From UBA1402 sp964575345 (GTDB lineage Bacteria > Bacteroidota > Bacteroidia > Bacteroidales > UBA1402): DNA of 64,000 nucleotides. Shown piece by piece: positions 8,149 to 15,250 of this stretch. The position numbers were made by a program, and so were the translations under genes. Numbering within the stretch: the first letter of the stretch is position 1; each line of letters begins with the position of its first letter. The stretch is from positions 1 through 64,000 of the forward strand of contig CAZNQD010000001.1 in assembly GCA_964575345.1 (NCBI GenBank), written 5' to 3'. Under the pieces are notes generated by a model that worked only from the letters and a program-made list of their open reading frames with translations, ran no database searches and was not told where the DNA came from.

Positions 8149-9126
8149 ATGAAAACCAAGAAAATAATAGGATTCAGCCTTTTGTTTCTGATTTGCGTAA
8201 ACCTTACGGGCTTGCTGTATGGGCAGTCAGCGGACAAGCTGATAATAACGACAGCCGATTCCTCTCAGCAGATAACTGACACACTGGCAAGCCGGACAGC
8301 CCTTCCGGCTAAATCAGAGCGCAGTAATTTGACTCAGGAGTTAACTCAGGCTCCCGATGTAAGTAAATTGATTTCTTTTCCAAAGATTTTCTGGTCGGCT
8401 GTTTTCCTGTTGTTGGGCTACTTTCTGATTAAAATACTAAGCGGGATTCTGAACTTGTATGCCGAACGTAAACCTCGTCATAAGCCATTGGTACGCAGAA
8501 TCTTACCAATAGTGAAAATTCTGGTTTGGAGTATAGTGGTATACATTATTGTAAGTGGTATACTCAATCCTCCCAAAGAAACCGTGTTGGCCTTTTTTGC
8601 TTCGGTAGGTGTAGCCATTGGCTTTGCCTCTCAGGATTTACTCAAAAACCTTTTTGGCGGCCTGATGATTCTTTTTGATAAACCATTTCAGATAGGCGAT
8701 AAAATTGAAACAGGTAAATATTATGGTGAGGTATTGGAGATAGGGATTCGTTCCACCCGTATTGTTACGCCGGACGATAGTGTTGTTTCCGTTCCGAATT
8801 CCGAAATGATGAATCAATCCATCTCCAACTCCAACTCCAGCCAAAATAATTGTCAGGTTGTGGCCGAAGTCTATCTTCCTCATCTGATCGATACTAAAAG
8901 GGTAAGGGAAATTGCCACCGAAGTGGCCCGGATTTCCAAATACGTCTATTTAAACAAACCTATTACGGTTGTGTTTTTTAGCGACAAAACCGACGAAAAA
9001 CCGATACTAAAAATGCGTCTCAAAGCCTATGTTATGGATCTAAGGGACGAATTTTCCTTCAAAAGCGAAATGACTGAGTTGGTTTTGCGTGAACTTAAAA
9101 ACGAAGGCCTGCTACAGGATAACTAA
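8149..9126 (+). CDS. MscS-family mechanosensitive ion channel
   Basis: The 325-residue product has a signal-peptide-like N-terminus (IIGFSLLFLICVNLTGLLYG) and a short exported segment. Two membrane helices follow (about residues 82-99 and 121-140), then the pore helix with the MscS signature: FFASVGVAIGFASQDLLKN, continuing GGLMILFDKPFQIGDKIE. A beta domain (VPNSEMMNQSISN) and an alpha/beta C-terminal domain complete the usual MscS cytoplasmic part. Channels of this family open under membrane tension and release solutes on osmotic downshock. It starts 24 bases after the large P-loop gene, which suggests an operon and possible regulation of the channel by that protein. It converges with the hydrogenase operon, with a gap of 9 bases. 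Confidence 0.88.
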   Translation: MKTKKIIGFSLLFLICVNLTGLLYGQSADKLIITTADSSQQITDTLASRTALPAKSERSNLTQELTQAPDVSKLISFPKIFWSAVFLLLGYFLIKILSGILNLYAERKPRHKPLVRRILPIVKILVWSIVVYIIVSGILNPPKETVLAFFASVGVAIGFASQDLLKNLFGGLMILFDKPFQIGDKIETGKYYGEVLEIGIRSTRIVTPDDSVVSVPNSEMMNQSISNSNSSQNNCQVVAEVYLPHLIDTKRVREIATEVARISKYVYLNKPITVVFFSDKTDEKPILKMRLKAYVMDLRDEFSFKSEMTELVLRELKNEGLLQDN

Positions 9127-9135
9127 TGTTTCAGC

Positions 9136-9723
9136 TTACAACTGCTGAGATTTAGTTTCTTCGTTATTGTCTGCCCGATACTCGTCAAGAATCTTTCTTA
9201 CATCATCAGGCGAAACCCTGCCATACACTTTTTCTCCGACCATCATTACAGGTGCCAGTCCACATGCTCCCACGCAACGCAAACAACTGATGGAGAAGCG
9301 TTGGTCGGGTGTGGTTTCGCCCATGCCAATCTTGAGTTCTTTTTTGAGCTCTTCCAATATTTTTTCGGCTCCTCTCACATAGCAGGCGGTACCCATACAG
9401 ACCGAGATGGGGTAGTCGCCCTTGGGAACCATGGTAAAATAGGAATAAAAGGTAACGACACCGTATACCTGGGCAGCCGATATCTTCAGGTTGTGTGCAA
9501 TAATTTCCTGTACTTCGGCGGGCAGATAACCCAGGGTGTTCTGCGTTTCGTGCAAGACATTGATCAATTCTTCGGGATTGTTGTCAAAGGAGGCACAAAT
9601 CCGGTTGATGGTATTTATCTTTTCGACGGACAGTTTGATGGTTACCTTTAAGCTGTCTTTATCGCCGGATGGTACAGAATAAATATCGACCATATCGTCG
9701 TCGCATATCAATTTAGGAACCAT
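9136..9723 (-). CDS. NuoE/HndA-like [2Fe-2S] subunit of the NADH-linked hydrogenase
   Basis: A 195-residue protein of the NuoE thioredoxin-like [2Fe-2S] family. The four cluster cysteines are visible as C-x4-C (SVCMGTACYV) and C-x3-C (RCVGACGLAP). About 35 extra residues precede the family core (INRICASFDNNPEELINVLH). It is the last gene of the four-gene hydrogenase operon, 30 bases after hydA. In HydABC-type enzymes this subunit passes electrons between the NuoF-like flavoprotein and the rest of the complex. The stop lies 9 bases from the converging MscS gene. I leave the symbol empty because hydC, hndA and nuoE are all used for this family. Confidence 0.88.
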   Translation of the reverse strand: MVPKLICDDDMVDIYSVPSGDKDSLKVTIKLSVEKINTINRICASFDNNPEELINVLHETQNTLGYLPAEVQEIIAHNLKISAAQVYGVVTFYSYFTMVPKGDYPISVCMGTACYVRGAEKILEELKKELKIGMGETTPDQRFSISCLRCVGACGLAPVMMVGEKVYGRVSPDDVRKILDEYRADNNEETKSQQL

Positions 9724-9753
9724 AATGCTTATGTTTTTGGTTTATAATACTTG

Positions 9754-11532
9754 TTAGTCATGATGAATGGTCACCTCGTTGTTGCTCTTGTCGTGATAGA
9801 CCGTGTGCAGCAATTCGTGAGATTTGTGTCCGCAGGGTTGGCCCAGAAAATCCTTGTAAAGTTTCAGAATATAGGGATTTTCGTGCGATTTTCGTATGAT
9901 TTTTCCTTCGTCTTCGGTATAAATGGCATCTCTTCGTTTTCTAAGTATTTCGCTGTTACCGTGGTGATACGGCTGGCCTCCACCGGCAATACAACCACCC
10001 GTACAAGCCATAATTTCGATGGCGTGATAATTGGACTTGCCCGCCCTTACATCTTCCAATAATTTTCGGGCATTGGATAAGCCGTGAGCAATGCCTATAT
10101 TTAATGTCAGACCGTCAAAATCCAGCTTGGCTGAGCGAATGCCTTCTATTCCTCTGAGACTCTCAAATTCAATAACATCCAGCTTCTTTCCTGTGTATAA
10201 TTCATAGGCTGTACGGCAGGCTGCTTCTATCACTCCTCCGGTGTTACCGAAAATAACGCCGGCACCGGTAGATTCTCCCAGCGGATTATCAAATTCCTCG
10301 TCGGGCAAATTCAGGAAGTCGATGTTGGATTGTTTGATAAAGTCGGCCAGTTCTCTTGTTGTCATGGAAAAATCCACGTCCGGATTGCCATCAACTTTGA
10401 ATTCATCCCTTTGACATTCGTATTTCTTTGCTAAGCAGGGCATCATCGATACTACAACTAAATCCTGACGCTTGACACCAATTTGATCAGCGAAGTAGGT
10501 TTTGGCGATAGCCCCGAACATTTGTTGGGGCGATTTAGCTGTAGAAGGAATGTGTAGCAAATCGGGGAAATTATGTTCCATAAAATTGACCCAGCCAGGA
10601 CAGCAGGAGGTTAGAATAGGTAATTTGGCATTGCTTTCTCCGGCCAAATGGGCTTTGAGCCTGCCCAACAGTTCGGTGCCTTCTTCCATTATGGTGAGGT
10701 CGGCGGCAAAATCGGTGTCAAACACATATTTAAAGCCCATTCTGCGCAAGGCCGCTACCATCTTGCCGGTTACCAGAGTACCGGCCGGCAGCCCGAATTC
10801 TTCGCCAAGGGCAGCCCTGACTGAGGGTGCCGTTTGAACGACCACAGTTTTGCTTTTGTCCATCAGAGCCAGTAACACTTTATTTGTGCTGTCTACTTCG
10901 GTCAGGGCGCCTGTAGGACAGACCGAAACGCATTGTCCGCAGTATGTGCAGGGAGAGTGTTCCAGGTCCATTTCGAAGGCCGGAGCCACGACAGAGATAA
11001 AACCTCTGTTAACTGCAGATAAAGCTCCTACGGTTTGAACTTCGTTGCACATCATTTCGCAACGCCGGCACATGATGCATTTGTCAACATCACGTATTAT
11101 GGAGGGTGAAGTATCTTTTCGGTAGGTCGATTTTTCACCTTTAAAGTGTATACGGCGGATACCAAATTTATGAGCGATGGATTGCAATTCGCAATTTCCT
11201 GACTTGGCACAGACCAGGCAATCGTAGGGGTGGTCTGAAATTAATAATTCCACTATGGTTTTACGGGCATTCAGCACCCTGGCTGTATGCGTATTTACCA
11301 CCATGCCCGGTGCCACCTCAGTAACGCAGGCAGGAGCCAGATTACGACGACCGTCTACTTCGACCACACAAACCCGGCAACTGCCCGGCTTGTTTTCTAT
11401 ATTCATGTTGTGAAGCTCCATATGACAGAGAGTAGGAATCCCGATTCCCACTTTGCGCGCGGCCTTAAGAATGGTTGTACCTTTTTCTACACTTACCACT
11501 TTGTTGTCAATGCTTAATTCGATCATCTCCAT
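9754..11532 (-). CDS. hydA: [FeFe] hydrogenase catalytic subunit HydA
   Basis: The 592-residue subunit carries, in order, an N-terminal plant-type [2Fe-2S] domain (CHMELHNMNI, then SCRVCVVEV), a His-ligated [4Fe-4S] site (HPYDCLVCAKSGNC), and two ferredoxin [4Fe-4S] motifs (CIMCRRCEMMC and CTYCGQCVSVC). The H-cluster domain has all three signatures: TSCCPGW (308-314), MPCLAKKYE, and MACTGGC (508-514) followed by IAGGGQP. All expected ligands are intact. A short C-terminal tail after the small-subunit-like domain ends in a His/Asp stretch. With NuoF-like and NuoE-like partners it fits the trimeric, possibly electron-bifurcating, NAD-linked group. Its ATG shares one base with the nuoF stop (TAATG), indicating coupled translation. 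HydE, HydF and HydG maturases are not in the window. Confidence 0.95.
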   Translation of the reverse strand: MEMIELSIDNKVVSVEKGTTILKAARKVGIGIPTLCHMELHNMNIENKPGSCRVCVVEVDGRRNLAPACVTEVAPGMVVNTHTARVLNARKTIVELLISDHPYDCLVCAKSGNCELQSIAHKFGIRRIHFKGEKSTYRKDTSPSIIRDVDKCIMCRRCEMMCNEVQTVGALSAVNRGFISVVAPAFEMDLEHSPCTYCGQCVSVCPTGALTEVDSTNKVLLALMDKSKTVVVQTAPSVRAALGEEFGLPAGTLVTGKMVAALRRMGFKYVFDTDFAADLTIMEEGTELLGRLKAHLAGESNAKLPILTSCCPGWVNFMEHNFPDLLHIPSTAKSPQQMFGAIAKTYFADQIGVKRQDLVVVSMMPCLAKKYECQRDEFKVDGNPDVDFSMTTRELADFIKQSNIDFLNLPDEEFDNPLGESTGAGVIFGNTGGVIEAACRTAYELYTGKKLDVIEFESLRGIEGIRSAKLDFDGLTLNIGIAHGLSNARKLLEDVRAGKSNYHAIEIMACTGGCIAGGGQPYHHGNSEILRKRRDAIYTEDEGKIIRKSHENPYILKLYKDFLGQPCGHKSHELLHTVYHDKSNNEVTIHHD

Positions 11533-13031
11533 TATACTAAGATTTTAGGTTCGAGTTGAATACTAATGGCATCAAAAGAACATTTTTCGATGCACTCGCC
11601 GCAACGAATGCAAATATTGGAATCGATGTAATGCGGCATACGTTTATCACCGGTGATGGCGTGTACCGGACAGCATCTTTTACAGGCAGCGCAACCTACG
11701 CACAATTCCTCGTTGATTACGTAATGGAAAAGATTTTTGCAATGACCGGCGCGGCATTTTTTCTCGACCACATGTTCGTAGTATTCTTCGTAAAAGTTTT
11801 CCAGTGTGGAGAGTACCGGGTTGGGAGAGGTTTGCCCCAAACCGCAAAGAGCAGTATCTTTTATAATGTAACTGAGATTTTTCAGTTTTTCCAGGTCTTT
11901 CATCACCCCTTTGCCCTGAGTGATTTTTTCCAGAATCTCATACAAACGTTTATTGCCTACCCGGCAAGGGGTACATTTACCGCAGGATTCACCCACTATA
12001 AAATCGAGGTAAAATTTAGCTACCGAAACCATACAGTCCTTTTCGTCCATAACAATCATTCCTCCGGAACCCATCATGGAGCCCGCTGCAATCAGGTTTT
12101 CATAGTCTATGGGCGTATCCAGGTGTTTCTCGGTCAGACAACCTCCCGATGGTCCTCCGGTTTGAACCGCCTTAAATTTTCTGTCCTCTTTGATTCCGCC
12201 GCCAATCTCATAGATGATTTCTCTAAGGCTGGTACCCATGGGGACTTCGATAAGCCCCACATTGTTGATTTTGCCTGCCAGTGCAAACACTTTGGTGCCT
12301 TTGGAATTTTTGGTACCGATGGACGAAAACCATTCCGGGCCTTTGAGTATGATGGGAGCTATGTTGGCAAAAGTTTCCACATTGTTTACATTGGTGGGTT
12401 TTTTCATAAAACCGCTGGTGGCAGGGAAAGGAGGCTTATTGGTGGGCTCTCCGCGCTTGCCTTCCATGGAGTGAATCAAGGCGGTTTCTTCACCACAAAC
12501 AAAGGCACCGGCTCCGTAGCGGAGCTTAATTTCGAAATTAAAACCGCTGCCCATGATGTTTTTGCCCAGCAAACCCCATTCCATAGCTTGATCGATAGCT
12601 ATTCTTAATCGCTTGATAGCCAAAGGATATTCTGCTCGTATATATATGAGTCCTTTATCGGCTCCTATGCAATAACCGCAAATGGCCATGGCTTCGAGCA
12701 CCGAATGTGGATCGCCCTCGAGTATGGAACGATCCATAAAGGCTCCCGGATCGCCTTCGTCGGCATTGCAAACGACGTATTTTTGATCAGATTGACTTTT
12801 GGAGGCGATTTCCCATTTGAGTCCGGTGGGGAAGCCGGCTCCTCCGCGTCCCCGCAGGCCCGATTGTTTTAAAATGTTTATGCATTCCTGCGGGCTTAAT
12901 TCTTTTAATACTTTACCCAGCGCCTGATAGGCATCCCGGGCAATGGATTCCGCTATGTTCTCCGGATCGAGTATACCACAGTTACGTAAGGCAATACGCA
13001 GCTGCTTGGGCTTATTTACAGGTGTTTCCAT
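11532..13031 (-). CDS. NuoF/HydB-like NADH-binding flavoprotein of the hydrogenase
   Basis: This 499-residue protein shows the NuoF signature set: the FMN/NADH glycine-rich motif GRGGAGFPTGLKW, NADEGDPGAFMDR, GAGAFVCGEETALI, and the [4Fe-4S] site ESCGKCTPCRVG. Two further ferredoxin motifs at the C-terminus (CVGCAACKRCCPVHAI and CIRCGECIEKCSFDAI) add two clusters, as in hydrogenase HydB subunits. It lacks the N-terminal thioredoxin-like [2Fe-2S] domain that many HydB proteins carry; the upstream gene supplies such a domain as a separate protein. It is the site of NADH oxidation or NAD+ reduction. The gene starts 10 bases after the HndB-like gene and overlaps hydA by one base. Confidence 0.93.
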   Translation of the reverse strand: METPVNKPKQLRIALRNCGILDPENIAESIARDAYQALGKVLKELSPQECINILKQSGLRGRGGAGFPTGLKWEIASKSQSDQKYVVCNADEGDPGAFMDRSILEGDPHSVLEAMAICGYCIGADKGLIYIRAEYPLAIKRLRIAIDQAMEWGLLGKNIMGSGFNFEIKLRYGAGAFVCGEETALIHSMEGKRGEPTNKPPFPATSGFMKKPTNVNNVETFANIAPIILKGPEWFSSIGTKNSKGTKVFALAGKINNVGLIEVPMGTSLREIIYEIGGGIKEDRKFKAVQTGGPSGGCLTEKHLDTPIDYENLIAAGSMMGSGGMIVMDEKDCMVSVAKFYLDFIVGESCGKCTPCRVGNKRLYEILEKITQGKGVMKDLEKLKNLSYIIKDTALCGLGQTSPNPVLSTLENFYEEYYEHVVEKKCRAGHCKNLFHYVINEELCVGCAACKRCCPVHAITGDKRMPHYIDSNICIRCGECIEKCSFDAISIQLEPKILV

Positions 13032-13041
13032 CGTACTATGA

Positions 13042-13434
13042 TTAATCGATTGTGCTGTAATTCCGGGGAATGACTCCCTCTGTTAATTCTCCCTTTTTAA
13101 TGTACTTTTCAATAATCTCATCGGCTTTGTCGGTGTTCAAATACCCAAAGATTACGGCTTCCCTGCCTGGTAATTTCACTTCAATTGTGGGTTCTGCATA
13201 ACAATAACCCATGCAGCCGGTTTGGCTAACCACAGAAGGAATATTCCGCTTGCTGAGTTCAGCTGTCAAAAAATCCTTAATCGTACGCGCGCCCGATGCA
13301 ATACCGCAGGTTGCCATGGCAACCTTAATCTGTACTTTTTTCTCGGGATTGTTGGGGTCATCCAGCCGGGATAAAGCCGATTTGAGTTCATCCCTGATGC
13401 TTGTTAGTTGGTCAAGAGACTTGATGCGTGTCAT
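13042..13434 (-). CDS. HndB-like thioredoxin-fold [2Fe-2S] ferredoxin
   Basis: A 130-residue protein with a coiled N-terminal helix (TRIKSLDQLTSIRDELKSAL) and a thioredoxin-like ferredoxin fold (KVAMATCGIASGA, then GCMGYCYAEPTIEVKLPG). Three likely cluster cysteines are seen (one in TCGIASG, two in C-x3-C). It is the first gene of the hydrogenase operon and matches the small HndB-type subunit of NADP-reducing hydrogenases. It can be read as the detached N-terminal domain of a fused HydB. I place the start at ATG 13434 because the longer frame begins with a TTG seven codons earlier. No TAnnTTTG box was found just upstream. Confidence 0.85.
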   Translation of the reverse strand: MTRIKSLDQLTSIRDELKSALSRLDDPNNPEKKVQIKVAMATCGIASGARTIKDFLTAELSKRNIPSVVSQTGCMGYCYAEPTIEVKLPGREAVIFGYLNTDKADEIIEKYIKKGELTEGVIPRNYSTID

Positions 13435-13616
13435 AGAAATATGGTTAATGTACAACGAAGATAGATGGCTGTGAGTGGTTTCTATTTCAAAAAGAGATTT
13501 TGCCGTGATTTTTGTAAAAACTCCGTAAAGATATACAATAATATTCTATTTACAGAATTATTTCCTTAATTAATCAGGTATTTATTTTTGTTATTTTAAG
13601 TGGGGGAAAAAAATTA

Positions 13617-13650
13617 AAACGACTCTTTTCTTCCATCAAAAGAGTCGTTT
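13617..13650 (-). terminator. Second terminator hairpin downstream of tRNA-Pro
   Basis: A perfect 13-bp stem (AAACGACTCTTTT with AAAAGAGTCGTTT) around an 8-base loop. On the minus strand it is followed by a T-rich run (TTTTAATTTTTTT). It sits 20 bases beyond the hairpin at 13671-13702, so the tRNA transcript meets two terminators in tandem. Confidence 0.75.
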
Positions 13651-13670
13651 CCATGAACTATATCTGAAAA

Positions 13671-13702
13671 AATAAACCGCAACAGAGACATTGCGGTTTA
13701 TT
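13671..13702 (-). terminator. Terminator immediately after tRNA-Pro
   Basis: A perfect 12-bp stem (AATAAACCGCAA with TTGCGGTTTATT) around an 8-base loop, two bases beyond the tRNA 3' end on the minus strand. It is followed by a short T run. Confidence 0.85.
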
Positions 13703-13704
13703 TG

Positions 13705-13779
13705 TCGGGGTAACAAGATTCGAACTTGTGACCCCCTGCTCCCAAAGCAGGTGCGCTAACCGGACTGCGCTACACCCCG
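13705..13779 (-). tRNA. tRNA-Pro (anticodon UGG)
   Basis: On the minus strand the sequence starts CGGGGTGTAGCGCAGTCCGG and folds as a cloverleaf. The acceptor stem is CGGGGTG with TACCCCG, with A as discriminator base. The anticodon stem CCTGC/GCAGG holds the loop TTTGGGA, giving anticodon TGG. The T arm carries GTTCGAATC. The CCA end is not encoded. It lies 46 bases after the stop of the PurF-like gene on the same strand and may be cotranscribed with it. Confidence 0.97.
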
Positions 13780-13825
13780 AATATTTACGGCGACAAAGAT
13801 AGTGTTTTTTTATATCAGAGCAAAC

Positions 13826-15232
13826 TCAATCAAAATAGCTGGAGCCGTCGAAGCAGTGAGTACATAGGCTTTCTTTGGGTAAACCGATGGCTTTGACCAT
13901 GTTTTCGAGTGAGTTGAATCTTAGGGATGTAATGTTAAACTGGGCACGGATATGCTCTACCATTTGCTGGTATTGGGCAGAACCGGTTCTGGCGTATTCA
14001 GGCAGGTCTTTGTCGTGAGCTCCTTCCAGCTCCTGTATTATCCGGCGGGTAATCAGTTCCAGATCGGATTTAGTAGCAGTGAAACGTAAAAAAGGACAGG
14101 TGTAAATGAGTGGCGGACAACTGATGCGTATATGTACTTCTTTGGCACCGTACTTGTATAATTCACTCACATTGTCGGAAAGTTGTGTACCACGTACTAT
14201 GGAATCGTCGCAAAAGATTACCCTTTTTCCGGTGAGCAGGCTGCGGTTGGGAATCAGTTTCATTTTGGCTACGAGCTTACGGATGCTTGGATCGCTGGGA
14301 GTGAAGCTTCTGGGCCAGGTTGGGGTATATTTCACTATGGCACGACGATACGGAACGCCTTTGCCTTCGGCGTAACCCAAGCCTAAACCTACGCCTGAAT
14401 CGGGAATGCCGGAAACGAAATCTACTTCTGAATCGTCGTTTTTGCCCATCATTAAACCACATCTGTAACGGGCTGAATCTACGTTTACATTTTCATAGTC
14501 AGAAACAGGGTAGCCAAAATATACCCACAAAAAGGAACAAACTTGTTTGCGCTTGTTGGGCTCTCTCAATTGTTGCATATTAGTTGACCGGAGCAGAACA
14601 ATTTCACCCGCACCAAGACAGTAGTCCGTTTCAAAATCGAGATTGGGGAAAGCACAGGGTTCACTCGAAGCGGCATAGGCTCCGTCTTTTTTGCCTATCA
14701 TAATGGGGGTGCGTCCGAACTTGTCCCGGGCGACAATGATTCCCTCCTCGGTAAGAATCAGCATAGAGCAGGATCCTTTTACTTTTTGGAAAACCAATTC
14801 AATGCCTTCGACAAAAGTTTTGCCTTGGGTGATGATAAGGGCAATCAGTTCTGTCTGGTTGGTCTGCCCTGAACTAAGTTCGGCAAAATGCCTGCCGGAA
14901 TCGAGTAATTCTTTTTCGAGCTCTTTGATGTTGTTGACACAGGCCACTGTCACTATGGCAAATTTTCCCAGATGAGAATTGATTACGATAGGTTGGGGGT
15001 CGGTATCACTAATGACACCTATACCTGAGTTCCCAAAAAAAGAAAGTAGCTCCGGCTCGAATTTTGAGCGAAAATAGGCATTTTCCAAATTATGAATAGC
15101 CCTGTAAAACTTGCCATTAGACAAAGTAGCCATGCCTCCTCGGCGGGTTCCCAGGTGAGAGTTGTAGTCTATGCCGTAATAAAGGTCTTTGACACAACTA
15201 GAGTTGGAGATGGTTCCAAAAAAGCCTCCCAT
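13826..15232 (-). CDS. PurF-like amidophosphoribosyltransferase paralogue lacking the catalytic N-terminal Cys
   Basis: A 468-residue protein with the PurF layout: an N-terminal Ntn glutaminase-like domain and a C-terminal phosphoribosyltransferase domain with an intact PRPP loop (VIFCDDSIVRGTQ). The N-terminus reads MGGFFGTISN, whereas true PurF enzymes begin with Met-Cys-Gly after which Cys becomes the nucleophile. The glutamine-binding segment HRGQDAAG is also changed, to TRRGGMA. Ammonia release from glutamine by the usual mechanism is therefore unlikely. The start codon is ATG, with no nearby in-frame Met-Cys alternative. It follows carB by 18 bases and should be cotranscribed. I recall similar Gly-Gly-Phe-Phe-Gly paralogues next to carbamoyl phosphate synthase genes in Bacteroides, so this may be a conserved divergent family, perhaps linking PRPP, pyrimidine and ammonia metabolism. 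Confidence 0.8.
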   Translation of the reverse strand: MGGFFGTISNSSCVKDLYYGIDYNSHLGTRRGGMATLSNGKFYRAIHNLENAYFRSKFEPELLSFFGNSGIGVISDTDPQPIVINSHLGKFAIVTVACVNNIKELEKELLDSGRHFAELSSGQTNQTELIALIITQGKTFVEGIELVFQKVKGSCSMLILTEEGIIVARDKFGRTPIMIGKKDGAYAASSEPCAFPNLDFETDYCLGAGEIVLLRSTNMQQLREPNKRKQVCSFLWVYFGYPVSDYENVNVDSARYRCGLMMGKNDDSEVDFVSGIPDSGVGLGLGYAEGKGVPYRRAIVKYTPTWPRSFTPSDPSIRKLVAKMKLIPNRSLLTGKRVIFCDDSIVRGTQLSDNVSELYKYGAKEVHIRISCPPLIYTCPFLRFTATKSDLELITRRIIQELEGAHDKDLPEYARTGSAQYQQMVEHIRAQFNITSLRFNSLENMVKAIGLPKESLCTHCFDGSSYFD

Positions 15233-15250
15233 ATTGCGATAAATTGTAAA

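Noticed and set aside
11556..12608. 350-residue open frame on the plus strand
   Set aside because: It lies fully antisense to the NuoF-like gene, which has intact motifs throughout. The antisense product shows no recognisable domain.
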